A DNA stretch of 64,000 bases from Nostoc sp. C052 (GCF_013393905.1 NZ_CP040272.1:2418001-2482000); one strand, 5' to 3'. Positions 1 through 9,635 are shown, counted from the stretch's first letter. Notes: generated by a model not told the origin, from the letters alone. A program made the numbers and translations.

Positions 1-4
1 CCTC

Positions 5-3000
5 TTAGTCATGATTTTGCCCTAGTAAATCTGCAATTGAGGTGAGTAATTCAGTTGGTTGTACTGGTTTGGCAATGTGTTTCTGAAAACCAGCTGCTAA
101 AACTCGATCGCGATCGCTTTCTCCAGCATAGGCGGTAAGAGCGATCGCCGGAATTTCCCCGCCCTTCTCTTTGGGCATGGCTCTGAGCAGTTTAATCAGG
201 CTGTAGCCATCTATTTCTGGCATTCCTAAATCACTAATTAATAAATTAGGCACAGCCTGTGCTATAATAGATGCCGCCTCATTTACAGATGCCGCAGCAG
301 TTATCAATGCTCCATTCTGTTGTAGCAGGAAGTGCAGAAACTCTCGTGTGTCAACATCATCATCGACAATCAATATTCGTAGTCCGCTGAGAACTGACGA
401 GTTAAATTTTTCCCTTGCTTCCCCTGCTCTCCCTACTCCCTCACTTTCCTTCATCACGGGCAGTTTAATAGTAAAAACTGCTCCCTGTCCAATTCCTGGA
501 CTAGCTGCTGTTGCGGTACCACTATGCAACTCTACTAAGTGATGAACTATGGCCAATCCCAATCCCAGTCCCCCAAATTTCCTGGTTGTGCTGCTATCAG
601 CTTGACGAAAATATTCAAATACATGGGGCAGGAATTCAGGGGAAATACCTTGACCTGTGTCTTTAACTTGAATTAGTGCTGAGTCGGAAGTAAATTCACG
701 ACTCAATGATAGGCTAACTTCGACTGAACCACGAGAGGGAGTGAACTTGACTGCGTTTGAGAGTAAATTCCCCACAACTTGCTGTAAGCGATTATAATCG
801 CCTAACACTTTACCAACATTGGGGTCAATCTGTACTTTAATCTGGATAGATTTGGTTTCGGCGATTAACCTGACTGTCTCCAATGCAGCATCAATTACAG
901 CTACCAGGTTCACAGGGGCAAAAGTCAGGTTCAACTTACCGCGAATAATTCGAGATACATCTAGCAACTCATCAATTAATTGAATCTGCAATTGAGCATT
1001 TCTTTCGATGGTTTCTAAAGCACGATTAGTAGTAGCTTCATCAAATTTGCGGCTTTTGAGTAGTGATGACCACCCTAAAATGGGGTTGAGGGGCGATCGC
1101 AATTCGTGCGAGAGAATGGCGAGAAACTCATCTTTATTCCGGTTTGCCTGTTTTAGTTCCTCTGCTTGTTGCCTGAGTGCCTTTTCTAATTGCTTCCTGG
1201 GTGTTAGGTCAAGAATAAAACAGATCCAAGATACGGGATCTCGCTCCACCAAGGCACCACCGATTAGTATGGGAATGCGGGAACCATCCTTGCGAATGTA
1301 TTCTTTTTCAAAGGGAGTACATATCCCAACCTTTAAAAGTTGCTCTAGTCCTTGCTGATCGAGAGCGTGATATTCAGGTGGGGTCATGTTTTGTCTGCGT
1401 ATCTTACCCGCTAATAGTTCCTCTCGGCTATAACCCACCATTTCTAAAAAAGCCTCGTTCGCCTCAGTAATGCGATCGGGAGTGGCGAACATAATACCAA
1501 TAATATTGGAATCAACTAACCGCCTTAATTGAGTTTCGCGCTGGCGCAAATCATTTTCTACTTGTTTGCGCTGGGTAATATCCTGGGTAGTACCCATCAT
1601 CCGTACTGCCTTACCCTCGGCATCATAAAAGACGCGACCTTTAGCAGCAATCCAATGAATACTACCATCAGACCAAAGGATGCGGTATTCTATGTCACAG
1701 TCAACCTTTTCTTCAAGAGAGCGGGCGATCGCTTCATGAATGCATTGGCGGTCTTCTGGATGTACACAGTTGAGGAAAATCTCAAAGCTGATTTCGGCTT
1801 CTAAGGACACTCCAAACAGCTGCCGACATTTGTCTGTCCAAATTACCTCGTTGGTGGTGATATTCCAAAACCACATACCCAGTTCGGCAGCATTAGTAGC
1901 CAACCGAATCCGTTCTTCACTCTCACGCAGATTTGTTTCAATTTGCTGGCGTTCTTGTAGCGCCGCTTGCTGTTCGGTAATATCAGTAGTAGCACCAACT
2001 ACTCTAACTAACTGGCCATTTGCATCTCGGACTGCAAACCCCTGGTCTTGCACCCACAAATAGCGGCCATCCTGGTGACGCACTCGATACTCAATGCGAT
2101 AACGGTTTCCATTGGCCATACTAGCGATGAACTGGTCATTAACTCTTTGTTGATCGTCGGGGTGGATACGTTGTTGCCACCACTCGAAAGTAGGTTCAGT
2201 TTCTTGTTGTGTATAGCCAAAAACCTGTGTTAGACCCTGAGTTCTTTCCACAGTATTTCTCCCAATCTCCCAGTCATAGATTAGGCAATTAACCGCCGCC
2301 GCTGCTAACTCAAACCTTTCATTACTTTGTCGTAGAGAAATTTCTATCTGTCGTCGCTCTGTAATATCAAAAGCGATCCCCAAAAGATATTGCGGCAATC
2401 CATCAGCATTTCTGCTGTGCAAAGTGTCATAGCTACAAAACCAGCGCCATTCTCCATTGGCGTGTCGAATCCGGTATTCAAAGCTAAGGACTTCACCTTG
2501 ATGAACAGAATTAAATTTTTCAAGATAGCTAGGGAGTCGCGCCAAATCTTCAGGGTGTAGAAGCTGGGTAGATAAATACTTTCCCATTGCCTGGATTTCG
2601 ACTGGTGTATAGCCCCAGCTTTGAGCAATTTCATAATTGACGTAAGAATTTCGCTGCTCAATTAGGTCATAAATGTAGAGTATTCCCGGAAGAGTGCCAG
2701 CAATTTGTTGAAACAGACAGTGACTATCCCAAAGTGTTTGAAATTCATCTGTATCAACTGGTTGAGTATCTGGTTCACAGTTACCGTTCTGCTCAAACTG
2801 GGCGTACTTAGATTCCGTAATATCCGAAAAAGTTGCGACGATCGCATAGAGATTGCTTCCTTCTGCTTGAAACAGAGGTTGGGAGGAAAACAATAGCCAA
2901 ACCAGTTCACCATTTGGCTGATAAAAGCCACACACCACATTTAAACAAGGTTTACCTGTATTTTTGGTAACACTTATAGGGTGAGTTTCACTGAGTAAAG

Positions 3001-3247
3001 GAGTGCCATCTTCATGAATAAATTGCCACTTGGGATCGAGCAGATTTTGTCCCACAAGCTGTTGTGTGGTTAGTCCCAAGATGCGATCGCCAGCGGCATT
3101 ACAAGCCTGGATAGTGCCATCAGCCAACTGAAGCAGCATTCCCTCTTCTCCACTGGCGACTAGTGAATAATTGGTTTTTTTACTAACTTGCCGATGCAGC
3201 AGCTTGCCATTAGCCAGCTGGTTCTGGGACTTTTCCGCGTCTGGCAT
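5..3247 (-). CDS. Multi-PAS hybrid sensor histidine kinase with C-terminal receiver
   Basis: This 1080-residue signalling protein has five PAS/PAC units (roughly residues 30-150, 175-300, 310-430, 440-565 and 575-690). They are followed by a HisKA domain with the phospho-acceptor motif SHELRSPLNP, a HATPase domain with N box NLLSNAVKFTP and G boxes DTGQGIS and GGLGLGLAI, and a receiver domain from about residue 955 whose acceptor Asp lies in SDLGMPE (about 1006). It would autophosphorylate and pass phosphate to its own receiver. No membrane segment is seen, so it is probably cytosolic; the stimulus is unknown. A Gly/Glu/Arg-rich linker before the receiver (about residues 931-950) coincides with a CCCT-rich low-complexity stretch. 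It starts with ATG and no partner gene lies within the window. Confidence 0.93.
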   Translation of the reverse strand: MPDAEKSQNQLANGKLLHRQVSKKTNYSLVASGEEGMLLQLADGTIQACNAAGDRILGLTTQQLVGQNLLDPKWQFIHEDGTPLLSETHPISVTKNTGKPCLNVVCGFYQPNGELVWLLFSSQPLFQAEGSNLYAIVATFSDITESKYAQFEQNGNCEPDTQPVDTDEFQTLWDSHCLFQQIAGTLPGILYIYDLIEQRNSYVNYEIAQSWGYTPVEIQAMGKYLSTQLLHPEDLARLPSYLEKFNSVHQGEVLSFEYRIRHANGEWRWFCSYDTLHSRNADGLPQYLLGIAFDITERRQIEISLRQSNERFELAAAAVNCLIYDWEIGRNTVERTQGLTQVFGYTQQETEPTFEWWQQRIHPDDQQRVNDQFIASMANGNRYRIEYRVRHQDGRYLWVQDQGFAVRDANGQLVRVVGATTDITEQQAALQERQQIETNLRESEERIRLATNAAELGMWFWNITTNEVIWTDKCRQLFGVSLEAEISFEIFLNCVHPEDRQCIHEAIARSLEEKVDCDIEYRILWSDGSIHWIAAKGRVFYDAEGKAVRMMGTTQDITQRKQVENDLRQRETQLRRLVDSNIIGIMFATPDRITEANEAFLEMVGYSREELLAGKIRRQNMTPPEYHALDQQGLEQLLKVGICTPFEKEYIRKDGSRIPILIGGALVERDPVSWICFILDLTPRKQLEKALRQQAEELKQANRNKDEFLAILSHELRSPLNPILGWSSLLKSRKFDEATTNRALETIERNAQLQIQLIDELLDVSRIIRGKLNLTFAPVNLVAVIDAALETVRLIAETKSIQIKVQIDPNVGKVLGDYNRLQQVVGNLLSNAVKFTPSRGSVEVSLSLSREFTSDSALIQVKDTGQGISPEFLPHVFEYFRQADSSTTRKFGGLGLGLAIVHHLVELHSGTATAASPGIGQGAVFTIKLPVMKESEGVGRAGEAREKFNSSVLSGLRILIVDDDVDTREFLHFLLQQNGALITAAASVNEAASIIAQAVPNLLISDLGMPEIDGYSLIKLLRAMPKEKGGEIPAIALTAYAGESDRDRVLAAGFQKHIAKPVQPTELLTSIADLLGQNHD

Positions 3248-3552
3248 TGTATAAAGTTAAATAAATTTAGAGTTAATCTAAGATTCAGCGGCTCATACTT
3301 ACATAAATTTTAGGGTAATTTCTTCAAACTTGAGGCAAAAGCAGCGATCGCTACTTCTATCATCGAAACAGTGCTGTTAGCGGATAGCTAAGGTTTAGCC
3401 CGTGCTGAGTAACTCAGCTTAGAGTAAAAAAAGTAATAATCCCACTCAGCACTCTTAAATCTTACAGACTTAGGGAACTTACGCAGAAAATTAAACTCAG
3501 CACTCATTACTCATTACTCATTACTCATTACTCAGCACTCAGCACTCTTAAA
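3248..3552. repeat. Intergenic short tandem repeats
   Basis: This spacer between the permease and the hybrid kinase holds no convincing gene. It contains a GTTAGCGGATAGCTA-type unit near 3376-3392, also present in inverted orientation near 33380-33395. A short segment around 3424-3453 (AGTAAAAAAAGTAATAAT followed by CACTCAGCACTC) recurs near 16288-16317. A heptamer array of CATTACT and CAGCACT units fills about 3502-3548. The repeats resemble the short tandem repeats known from Nostoc genomes. Confidence 0.7.
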
Positions 3553-5502
3553 TCAACCCCCAACATGAATACCAGGTCGCATTTGGGGATTCTTTTCAGC
3601 GCGGCGGAGGACTTCACGGGTAACTACAGCAATGTCACCTTCACCAAACAAGATAAAACGTAGTAAGTATTGTATGGGATTTCCCTCAACCCAACCGAAG
3701 TAAGCATGGGGAATCTTACCTGTTTGGTCACGAATATAGAGTAGTAAAGCTGCGATCGCATTTGGTACTGCTGCACTTTCAGCCCGAAGAATGCGATAAT
3801 CACCAACTTGCACTCCTTTGACTACAATCACATCCGCAAATTCCGAAGCATCTGATACATGAACCTCTAGAAACAGAATTGGATCGTTGGGTGGAATATG
3901 GTTGTCCTCGCGCACCTCTTTCTCTTTCATAAAATACTCAAGGACATCGCCTGTATTCAACCGGTTTGCAATTAACCGTATTGCTCCCTGACTCTCTTCA
4001 GCAAGGAATTGGGCAGCAAGTTCGTCAACTTCGATTCGTTCTGCTCGCAGTTCCGTTGAACGCCAAACACGAGAAACTAGGGAGGTAAAAATGATCGCAC
4101 CAATGAAAAACCCAGCGATTCTAATCCCTTCTGGTCTTTCGATGATATTGACAACGGTGGTATATAAAAATAACAGTGTAATGATTCCAAAAACGAGTTT
4201 GGCCCGCTTCTGTCTATGACGGTGAGCTGATAGGGTGACGGCAAAGGCGGCTGAGGTGATTAACACAAGTACACCAGTTGCGTAAGCCCCACCTTGGGCT
4301 TCTACACTTGCTCTAAAGATAATTGTGACAACAAAAGCGATCGCTGTGTAGACTAACACCAAAGGTCGCGTTGCTCGTGCCCAATTAGGAGCCATACCAT
4401 AGCGTGGTAGGTAGCGAGGCACAATATTCAACAGCCCTGCCATTGCAGACGCACCGGCAAACCACAAAATAGAAATAGTACTTAAATCGTAAATAGTGCC
4501 AAAGCCATTGCCTAAATAAAGATGTGCTAAATAAGCAAGGGCCCGTCCGTTGGCTTTGCCTCCAGATGCAAACTCTGCGGTTGGAATCAGTAAAGTAGTT
4601 ATAAAGCTGGTGGTGAGCAAAAAGAAGCTCATAATCAGAGCAGCAGTGGTAAGCAGCTTGCGTGTATTCCGAATTCGCCCTTTGGGATGCTGCGGAGTGC
4701 TGTTATTGCTGCCTTTTACCAAGGGCATAACGGTAACACCAGTCTCAAAACCTGACAATCCCAGTGCTAGTTTGGGGAATATAAGCAGAGAGATACCAAT
4801 TAATATTAAAGGGTTGGAATGGTTTGCAAAAAGTGCAGTTTGCCAATTTGCGATCGCTTCTGGGTGAGCTAGAATCTGATACAGACCGACGCTAACAACA
4901 ATGAAATTTAACAGCAGATAAACTGCCACCAAAACTACTGCAATCCCAATGGCTTCTCGGAAACCTCTTAAGAAAACTGCACCTAGTAATGCAACTAATA
5001 TCAGAGTAACTGCGATCGTCTGACTGTGAAACCAAATTGGTGTCAGCGGATTTTCGATAATATGGGCAGTAGCATCAGCAGCCGACAAAGTAATGGTAAT
5101 AATAAAGTCAGTTGCTACGAACCCAAGTAAGCACAGCACAAGTAATTTGCCTTGCCACCAAGGGAGCAAACGCTCTAACATTGCGATCGACCCTTCACCA
5201 TGAGGGCTTTCAGCAGCAATGCGCCGATAGATTGGCAATGCTCCAAAGAGCGTCAGCAAAACCAGAATTAGGGTAGCTATAGGAGAAAGAGCGCCAGCCG
5301 CCAGTGCTGCAATCCCAGGTTGATAACCAAGGGTCGAGAAATAATCTACACCAGTCAAGCACATTACCTGCCACCAAGAATGCTGGCGATGTGGTTCTTC
5401 TTTGCGGTAAGGCCCTTCCTTCTCTCGTCGTCGGTCTTCTTCAAGCAACCAGTGGATTAACTGGTTGCCGAGCCGTTTTGTTGAAACAATTGAATTAGCC
5501 AT
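3553..5502 (-). CDS. APC-superfamily amino acid permease-like transporter
   Basis: This is a polytopic inner-membrane protein of about 649 residues with roughly twelve hydrophobic segments between residues 45 and 475. Near the N-terminus it reads GVDYFSTLGYQPGIAALAAG, the unwound-helix type motif of APC-superfamily permeases. A soluble C-terminal tail of about 170 residues follows, ending in a stretch (FGEGDIAVVTREVLRRAE) that recalls the cytosolic tails of KUP-like and related transporters. The substrate cannot be read from the sequence; amino acids or another small solute are possible. I chose the ATG at 5502 rather than the TTG one codon upstream. It is a single gene, and the next gene upstream on this strand is the zinc-ribbon protein, about 370 bases away. 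Confidence 0.85.
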   Translation of the reverse strand: MANSIVSTKRLGNQLIHWLLEEDRRREKEGPYRKEEPHRQHSWWQVMCLTGVDYFSTLGYQPGIAALAAGALSPIATLILVLLTLFGALPIYRRIAAESPHGEGSIAMLERLLPWWQGKLLVLCLLGFVATDFIITITLSAADATAHIIENPLTPIWFHSQTIAVTLILVALLGAVFLRGFREAIGIAVVLVAVYLLLNFIVVSVGLYQILAHPEAIANWQTALFANHSNPLILIGISLLIFPKLALGLSGFETGVTVMPLVKGSNNSTPQHPKGRIRNTRKLLTTAALIMSFFLLTTSFITTLLIPTAEFASGGKANGRALAYLAHLYLGNGFGTIYDLSTISILWFAGASAMAGLLNIVPRYLPRYGMAPNWARATRPLVLVYTAIAFVVTIIFRASVEAQGGAYATGVLVLITSAAFAVTLSAHRHRQKRAKLVFGIITLLFLYTTVVNIIERPEGIRIAGFFIGAIIFTSLVSRVWRSTELRAERIEVDELAAQFLAEESQGAIRLIANRLNTGDVLEYFMKEKEVREDNHIPPNDPILFLEVHVSDASEFADVIVVKGVQVGDYRILRAESAAVPNAIAALLLYIRDQTGKIPHAYFGWVEGNPIQYLLRFILFGEGDIAVVTREVLRRAEKNPQMRPGIHVGG

Positions 5503-5505
5503 CAA

Positions 5506-5874
5506 ATACGGTTGTGTTGCAAAAGTCGGCTTTGTGATTTTTTTAAGCCTTCGTAGTTTATTTAAATTTTTAACTACAAAGATATAGCACTATATATTGT
5601 AGGTTAAGCATCCTATCCGATTTATAAAATATATAGTAGCTGCTCGTAGTCGTCTAGTGTATCAAGAGCAATTGCAACCTCTTGTATGGAAAGATTTAAT
5701 CCTGTATCCGTATATTTTCGGTTTAATGCTTTCGCACCCTTAGTATTTTCAAGCTGCATCAGTTCTCAATACTTCTCGGTTAAGCATTTTCAACTTGGAA
5801 TTAGGTTTAGGGTAAAGGTTTTTTCTTTCCCCTTTTCCCCAAAACCCGACAAGTATTGCATCAGTTCTAACCAT
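5506..5874. other. Intergenic region with a MITE-like element
   Basis: I see no credible gene here. The region is AT-rich and its right half holds the MITE-like element at 5767-5858, listed separately. Confidence 0.5.
5767..5858. repeat. MITE-like element with CAATACTT termini
   Basis: A segment of about 92 bases begins CAATACTTCTCGGTTAAG and ends CCCGACAAGTATTG, so its ends are inverted copies of each other. The interior is rich in T and C. A second element of the same size and termini lies at 44286-44383, and related ends occur near 25302, 29184 and 30549-30683. It has no coding capacity; non-autonomous mobility is an inference. Confidence 0.65.
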
Positions 5875-6318
5875 CTAAGTTACTAGACTGAAGAACAAAC
5901 AGACCAATAATAGACCTAATAGCAACAGCAAAGCTTGGTTGCGTTTTACCCAAATTTTCACCGTTATTGCAAAACTGTTGGTGTAACGCTGCTGTTCTAA
6001 CTCTAACTTTGTCTCTTCAATATTTTGGTAGAGGGTACAGTCTTTGGCATAGGGACGCTGGGGAAAATTGCAAGTATCATCAGCGTGATAAGTGCAAGTG
6101 TCGCATAGATACCCGTCCCCAATAGCGCGGTGCAATGGAATACCGGGATGACCGTAAGCTTTGAGTGTTGTCCGGCAATAAGGACAACTAATAGCTTGAC
6201 TATCAACAAGTTGATGGCAGTGGGGACAAGATACAGTAGCCAAAACCTTTAGCGCAAATAAATTAAGTAAACACATTGATTCTAGCCATTTACAGGGGGA
6301 ATAGTGAAATACATACAC
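5875..6318 (-). CDS. Zinc-ribbon protein with C-terminal membrane anchor
   Basis: This small protein has two zinc-ribbon-like knuckles, CPHC and CPYC, near residues 33-51, and a further Cys cluster, CDTCTYHADDTC, near residues 75-86. It ends in one hydrophobic helix (LLLLLGLLLVCLFF), so the cysteine domain is probably anchored to a membrane from the cytosolic side. The first 26 residues look unlike the rest; a TTG at 6243 just before ATVSCPHC is a plausible real start and would give about 123 residues. The family is common in cyanobacteria but its function is unknown to me. Confidence 0.7.
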   Translation of the reverse strand: MYVFHYSPCKWLESMCLLNLFALKVLATVSCPHCHQLVDSQAISCPYCRTTLKAYGHPGIPLHRAIGDGYLCDTCTYHADDTCNFPQRPYAKDCTLYQNIEETKLELEQQRYTNSFAITVKIWVKRNQALLLLLGLLLVCLFFSLVT

Positions 6319-6506
6319 AGCCTGTTAATTTTGAATATGACTAGCTTTCAGAAGTGATTATTTCATCAGCAAAAGCACTAATTTTATGATGATTTTTATA
6401 TTTTTCTAAGTGATTTCTATCACTCAAAATCATTAAGGTTATGGCATAATCTAGCAAATATAAGGTTTTGTCCCAATTCCAATAATTATTTAGAGGTAGA
6501 AAAATA

Positions 6507-7871
6507 TTGCCTTTTAATCCTGAGCTATGCCGTAACGAAAGCGAAGTTGAAAGCAAACTCATAGTGCAATATTTGCTACCGCAGCTAGGTTATACTCCTG
6601 ACACCTGGCATCAAGAAGTTGCCATTGGTAGCATCCGCTTAGATTTCTTAGCATTTGCCGCGCAAGTGATTCCCTTTGTCTTAGATGCCAACTCACCGCT
6701 GAGTGTCGTCATGGAGGCAAAACATCCCAAACAAAACTTAAATAATCATGTCCCCCGACTCAGGCATTATTTAACCAGCTTGAATGTCAGGTATGGATTG
6801 TTAACTAATGGCAAAGAGATTAGAATTTATGAGAAATTCCAGACTGATATCAAACTAGTATTTCAATGTTCTGGCAAAGAAGTTGAGACTAAATTAGCGG
6901 CTATTAAACGTTTAATTGGTAGAGAGAGCCTAAAAGAAGGACAGTTAGTAGATAAACCAGAAGTGAAAATAACTGAAAATAATTCAAAATTTGAAACGAA
7001 AAGGGAATATTCAATGAAAACAATCGCGGTTTACCATAATAAAGGTGGCGTTGGTAAGACAACAACTGTAGTTAATCTAGCTGCTGCTATTAGAAAGAAA
7101 GGAAAAAGAGTTCTAGTTATTGATTTAGATAGTCAAGCCAACACTACATTTGCTACTGGTTTAGTCAAATTTGATGATGAAGAGTTTGATGATATCAAAG
7201 ATTCTAATATTCGTCATATCTTGCAATCAGAAGATTTTTTTCCTATAAATGAAGTCGCCAGAAAATCCCAATTTACAAATCCAGAAATTAGCGTTGTTCC
7301 TTCTCATATTAGTTTGATGAATTATGAAAATGAGTTAATTCAGCAAGAAGATAGTAAAATGATGCTTGCTCAAAAACTAGATGCAGTGGCAGAAGAATAT
7401 GATGTAGTATTGATTGATACTCCTCCTTCATTAAATCTGTACGCTAGAATTGCTCTAATTACTGCTGACTATCTTATTATTCCTTCTGATCTCAAACCAT
7501 TCGCTAATCAAGGACTAATAAACGTCAGAGAATTTATCAAAAAGATAAATGGATTTAGAAAACAAATAAGAAAGCCTCAAATTGAAATTCTAGGTGTATT
7601 AGCTTGCAAAATATCTACTAATAACCAGTTTATTAAACATACTTTACCCAAACGACTCGAAGCTATTCCAAAACGGTATGATTTTGAGATGATGAATACG
7701 GTAATTTATGATAGAGATGACCTGGCAAAATGTGCTGAGAGGTTTCTTATTATAGGAGATATGGAGGTAGCTGATCCTATTTCTGTCCTTGATTTTAAGC
7801 CAGATTCAACTGCTGCACAAGAATTTGAATTATTAGCAATAGAAGTTTTACAAAAAATAGGGTTGAATTAA
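6507..7871 (+). CDS. HsdR-N-like nuclease domain fused to ParA-type ATPase
   Basis: This 454-residue protein has two parts. Residues 1 to about 150 resemble the N-terminal nuclease domain of type I restriction R subunits (HSDR_N), with the PD-(D/E)XK residues in RLDFLAF and VVMEAKHP. From Met170 it is a ParA/Soj-type ATPase with deviant Walker A KGGVGKTTT, the segment VLVIDLDSQANTT and Walker B VVLIDTPPS. Translation appears to start at TTG, preceded by AGAGGTAG with a spacing of 7; an in-frame stop at 6483 excludes a longer form. A second start is possible at ATG 7014, preceded by AAAGGGA, which would give a ParA-only product. The next gene overlaps by one base and is ParB-like. The DNA is AT-rich compared with its neighbours, which suggests acquisition. 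A role in DNA segregation, defence or element maintenance is inference. Confidence 0.85.
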   Translation: MPFNPELCRNESEVESKLIVQYLLPQLGYTPDTWHQEVAIGSIRLDFLAFAAQVIPFVLDANSPLSVVMEAKHPKQNLNNHVPRLRHYLTSLNVRYGLLTNGKEIRIYEKFQTDIKLVFQCSGKEVETKLAAIKRLIGRESLKEGQLVDKPEVKITENNSKFETKREYSMKTIAVYHNKGGVGKTTTVVNLAAAIRKKGKRVLVIDLDSQANTTFATGLVKFDDEEFDDIKDSNIRHILQSEDFFPINEVARKSQFTNPEISVVPSHISLMNYENELIQQEDSKMMLAQKLDAVAEEYDVVLIDTPPSLNLYARIALITADYLIIPSDLKPFANQGLINVREFIKKINGFRKQIRKPQIEILGVLACKISTNNQFIKHTLPKRLEAIPKRYDFEMMNTVIYDRDDLAKCAERFLIIGDMEVADPISVLDFKPDSTAAQEFELLAIEVLQKIGLN

Positions 7872-8602
7872 TGAAATTATCTACATCACTTGTTGCTATC
7901 AAGAAAATTGCTTCTAATGTACCTCGTTCAAGTTTTAGAGATGATGAACTAGAACAGGCAGCAAATCTTATTTTAGAAGCGGCGGGAGTTATTAACCCTA
8001 TAGTTATTCGTCGCTCAAGTATCAATTCCTTTGAGGTAGTTGATGGACACTTTGAATATCATGCTGCTGCTAGGGCTAGAGAAATAGAGCCTCATAAGGG
8101 CGAAATGATTGGAGCATTTATTATTGAGTCTGAAAATGAGGAGACTTTAACAAAGCAAGTTCAATTATTTAGACAGCAAAAAGCTGATTCTTCAGAAAAA
8201 ACATCTTTACAATCAAAAGATATAGAACAATTTTTAATAAATTTGGAATCACGTTTTGAAAAGATAACGAACCAAATATTAGAGCAAGCAACTACTAATG
8301 CAAAGTTAGAAAATGAAATTAAAAAGCTTAAAAAGCAGATGGCTGATAAGACTGAACCAATAGAAGTTTTTAAAACACTTAGTCAAGTTAAAATTGTCTC
8401 AAAATTACAAAATGCTGGTTTTAATCAAAAAAAAGCTTCTCAGATAGCAGAAATAGTAGAAAATGAGCGCAATAAGAAACAATTTCAATCATTGAATGAT
8501 GTAGTAGAAAGGGTTAAAATACCGCGTGGTAAAGGGATGGTTAAAGCCATAAGTATTGAAAAAATGCTCGAAATAGTTGATCGTTGGTCAGAAAATAATT
8601 GA
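7871..8602 (+). CDS. ParB-like protein with coiled coil, partner of the ParA fusion
   Basis: This 243-residue protein starts inside the stop codon of the upstream ParA fusion (TAATG), so the two are very likely translationally coupled. Residues about 8-95 resemble a ParB/Srx-type N-terminal domain, with INPIVIRR and VVDGHFEYHAAARA matching the region that contacts nucleotide in that family; the canonical GERR motif is replaced by DGHFEYH. A Lys/Glu-rich coiled coil spans about 125-165. The C-terminal 75 residues (from about EVFKTLSQ) look helical and may bind DNA. There is no classical ParB central helix-turn-helix that I can recognise. The call as a partition-like adaptor is inferred from position and the weak N-terminal resemblance. 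Confidence 0.7.
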   Translation: MKLSTSLVAIKKIASNVPRSSFRDDELEQAANLILEAAGVINPIVIRRSSINSFEVVDGHFEYHAAARAREIEPHKGEMIGAFIIESENEETLTKQVQLFRQQKADSSEKTSLQSKDIEQFLINLESRFEKITNQILEQATTNAKLENEIKKLKKQMADKTEPIEVFKTLSQVKIVSKLQNAGFNQKKASQIAEIVENERNKKQFQSLNDVVERVKIPRGKGMVKAISIEKMLEIVDRWSENN

Positions 8603-8687
8603 TTAAAGAAATTAGTAAAGTACATTAATGGAGTGTAAAACTCTGCATAATTTCATTTATGCTTCTGCATCAACTCATTCCCATAGC

Positions 8688-9635
8688 TTAACCCCGCACC
8701 TGTCGCAGTGCATTAAACGCCTTACTTCGCAACCCAATAGGTAACAACGATAATCCTAAACCAGTCCAAGCTTTAGGAGTGGAAAAAGACTGTCCTGCCA
8801 AAACTAGCTCTCTGCCTTTTTGCGTTTCACCCTTTTCAATCAAACGCAAACCTAATAATAATTTCGTTTCAGTTAGACGATTTTTCCTGATTGTCTCTAT
8901 TTTTTCAGACTCAAACTTATAATTTTCTAAATACCGGATTTTATCAAATAAATAAGGAATAGCTCGATTGATACCTTGCTGCTCTGCATGGTAGCGATAT
9001 TCCATCAATAATTCTGGTAAGTAATAGCCCTTTTTTCCAGCCAAAGCCAGACGCACAAATAAATCATTATCCTCACAATTTTGCAAATTTGCCTGCATAT
9101 ATCCTAATTCTTGCAAGGTTTTACGGCGAAATAATGTCGCCCCAACTTGAAAGCTTTGCTGAATAAATACGACTTCTAATAAATTATTTACAACACCGAC
9201 TGGCAAATTATTCCTACCCCAACGATGAGAATTTTCTTGAGTTTTTACCTCATCCCGCACATTGTTAATATCAATTATCCAATGGTCTGTACCAACAAAA
9301 TCAATGCTAGAGTCTTGAGCAAGAATAGCCGCTGTATTTGCGAGAAAATCGGGTGTTAGCCGGTCATCATCATCAAATTTAATAAAATATTCACCGCTGG
9401 CTGCATCAAAGCCAGAGCGCATATTATTACTTTTACCAATATTTTGCAGATGACGGATATATTTAATCCGCTCGTCTGTGTACTGTGACATCAATTCAGG
9501 TGTGCTATCCTTAGAACCGTCATCACAAACAATTAGCTCAAAGTCTTGCTCAGACTGATTGAGTACACTGTCAATAGCATAAGGAAGGAGATGAACACGA
9601 TTAAAAGTAGGAATGCAAACAGTAATTTTAGCCAT
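8688..9635 (-). CDS. Family 2 glycosyltransferase
   Basis: This 315-residue protein has the GT-A fold signature: an N-terminal VCIPTFNR strand, VCDDGS near residue 36 and the metal-binding acidic cluster FDDDD at residues 87-91. It would transfer a sugar from a nucleotide-sugar donor at the cytosolic face of the membrane. The acceptor is unknown; polysaccharide or glycolipid synthesis is typical. It lacks strong membrane helices. The next gene upstream on the same strand is a membrane glycosyltransferase, separated by about 290 bases, so a shared role in surface glycan assembly is possible but not proven. Confidence 0.88.
   Translation of the reverse strand: MAKITVCIPTFNRVHLLPYAIDSVLNQSEQDFELIVCDDGSKDSTPELMSQYTDERIKYIRHLQNIGKSNNMRSGFDAASGEYFIKFDDDDRLTPDFLANTAAILAQDSSIDFVGTDHWIIDINNVRDEVKTQENSHRWGRNNLPVGVVNNLLEVVFIQQSFQVGATLFRRKTLQELGYMQANLQNCEDNDLFVRLALAGKKGYYLPELLMEYRYHAEQQGINRAIPYLFDKIRYLENYKFESEKIETIRKNRLTETKLLLGLRLIEKGETQKGRELVLAGQSFSTPKAWTGLGLSLLPIGLRSKAFNALRQVRG

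Noticed and set aside
3502..3548. A repeat array that at first looked CRISPR-like
   Set aside because: The units are 7 bases long and directly adjacent with no unique spacers, so it is a short tandem repeat.
5686..5886. A 66-codon plus-strand frame
   Set aside because: Its second half is the MITE-like element at 5767-5858 and it overlaps the zinc-ribbon gene; the translated sequence has no protein-like pattern.
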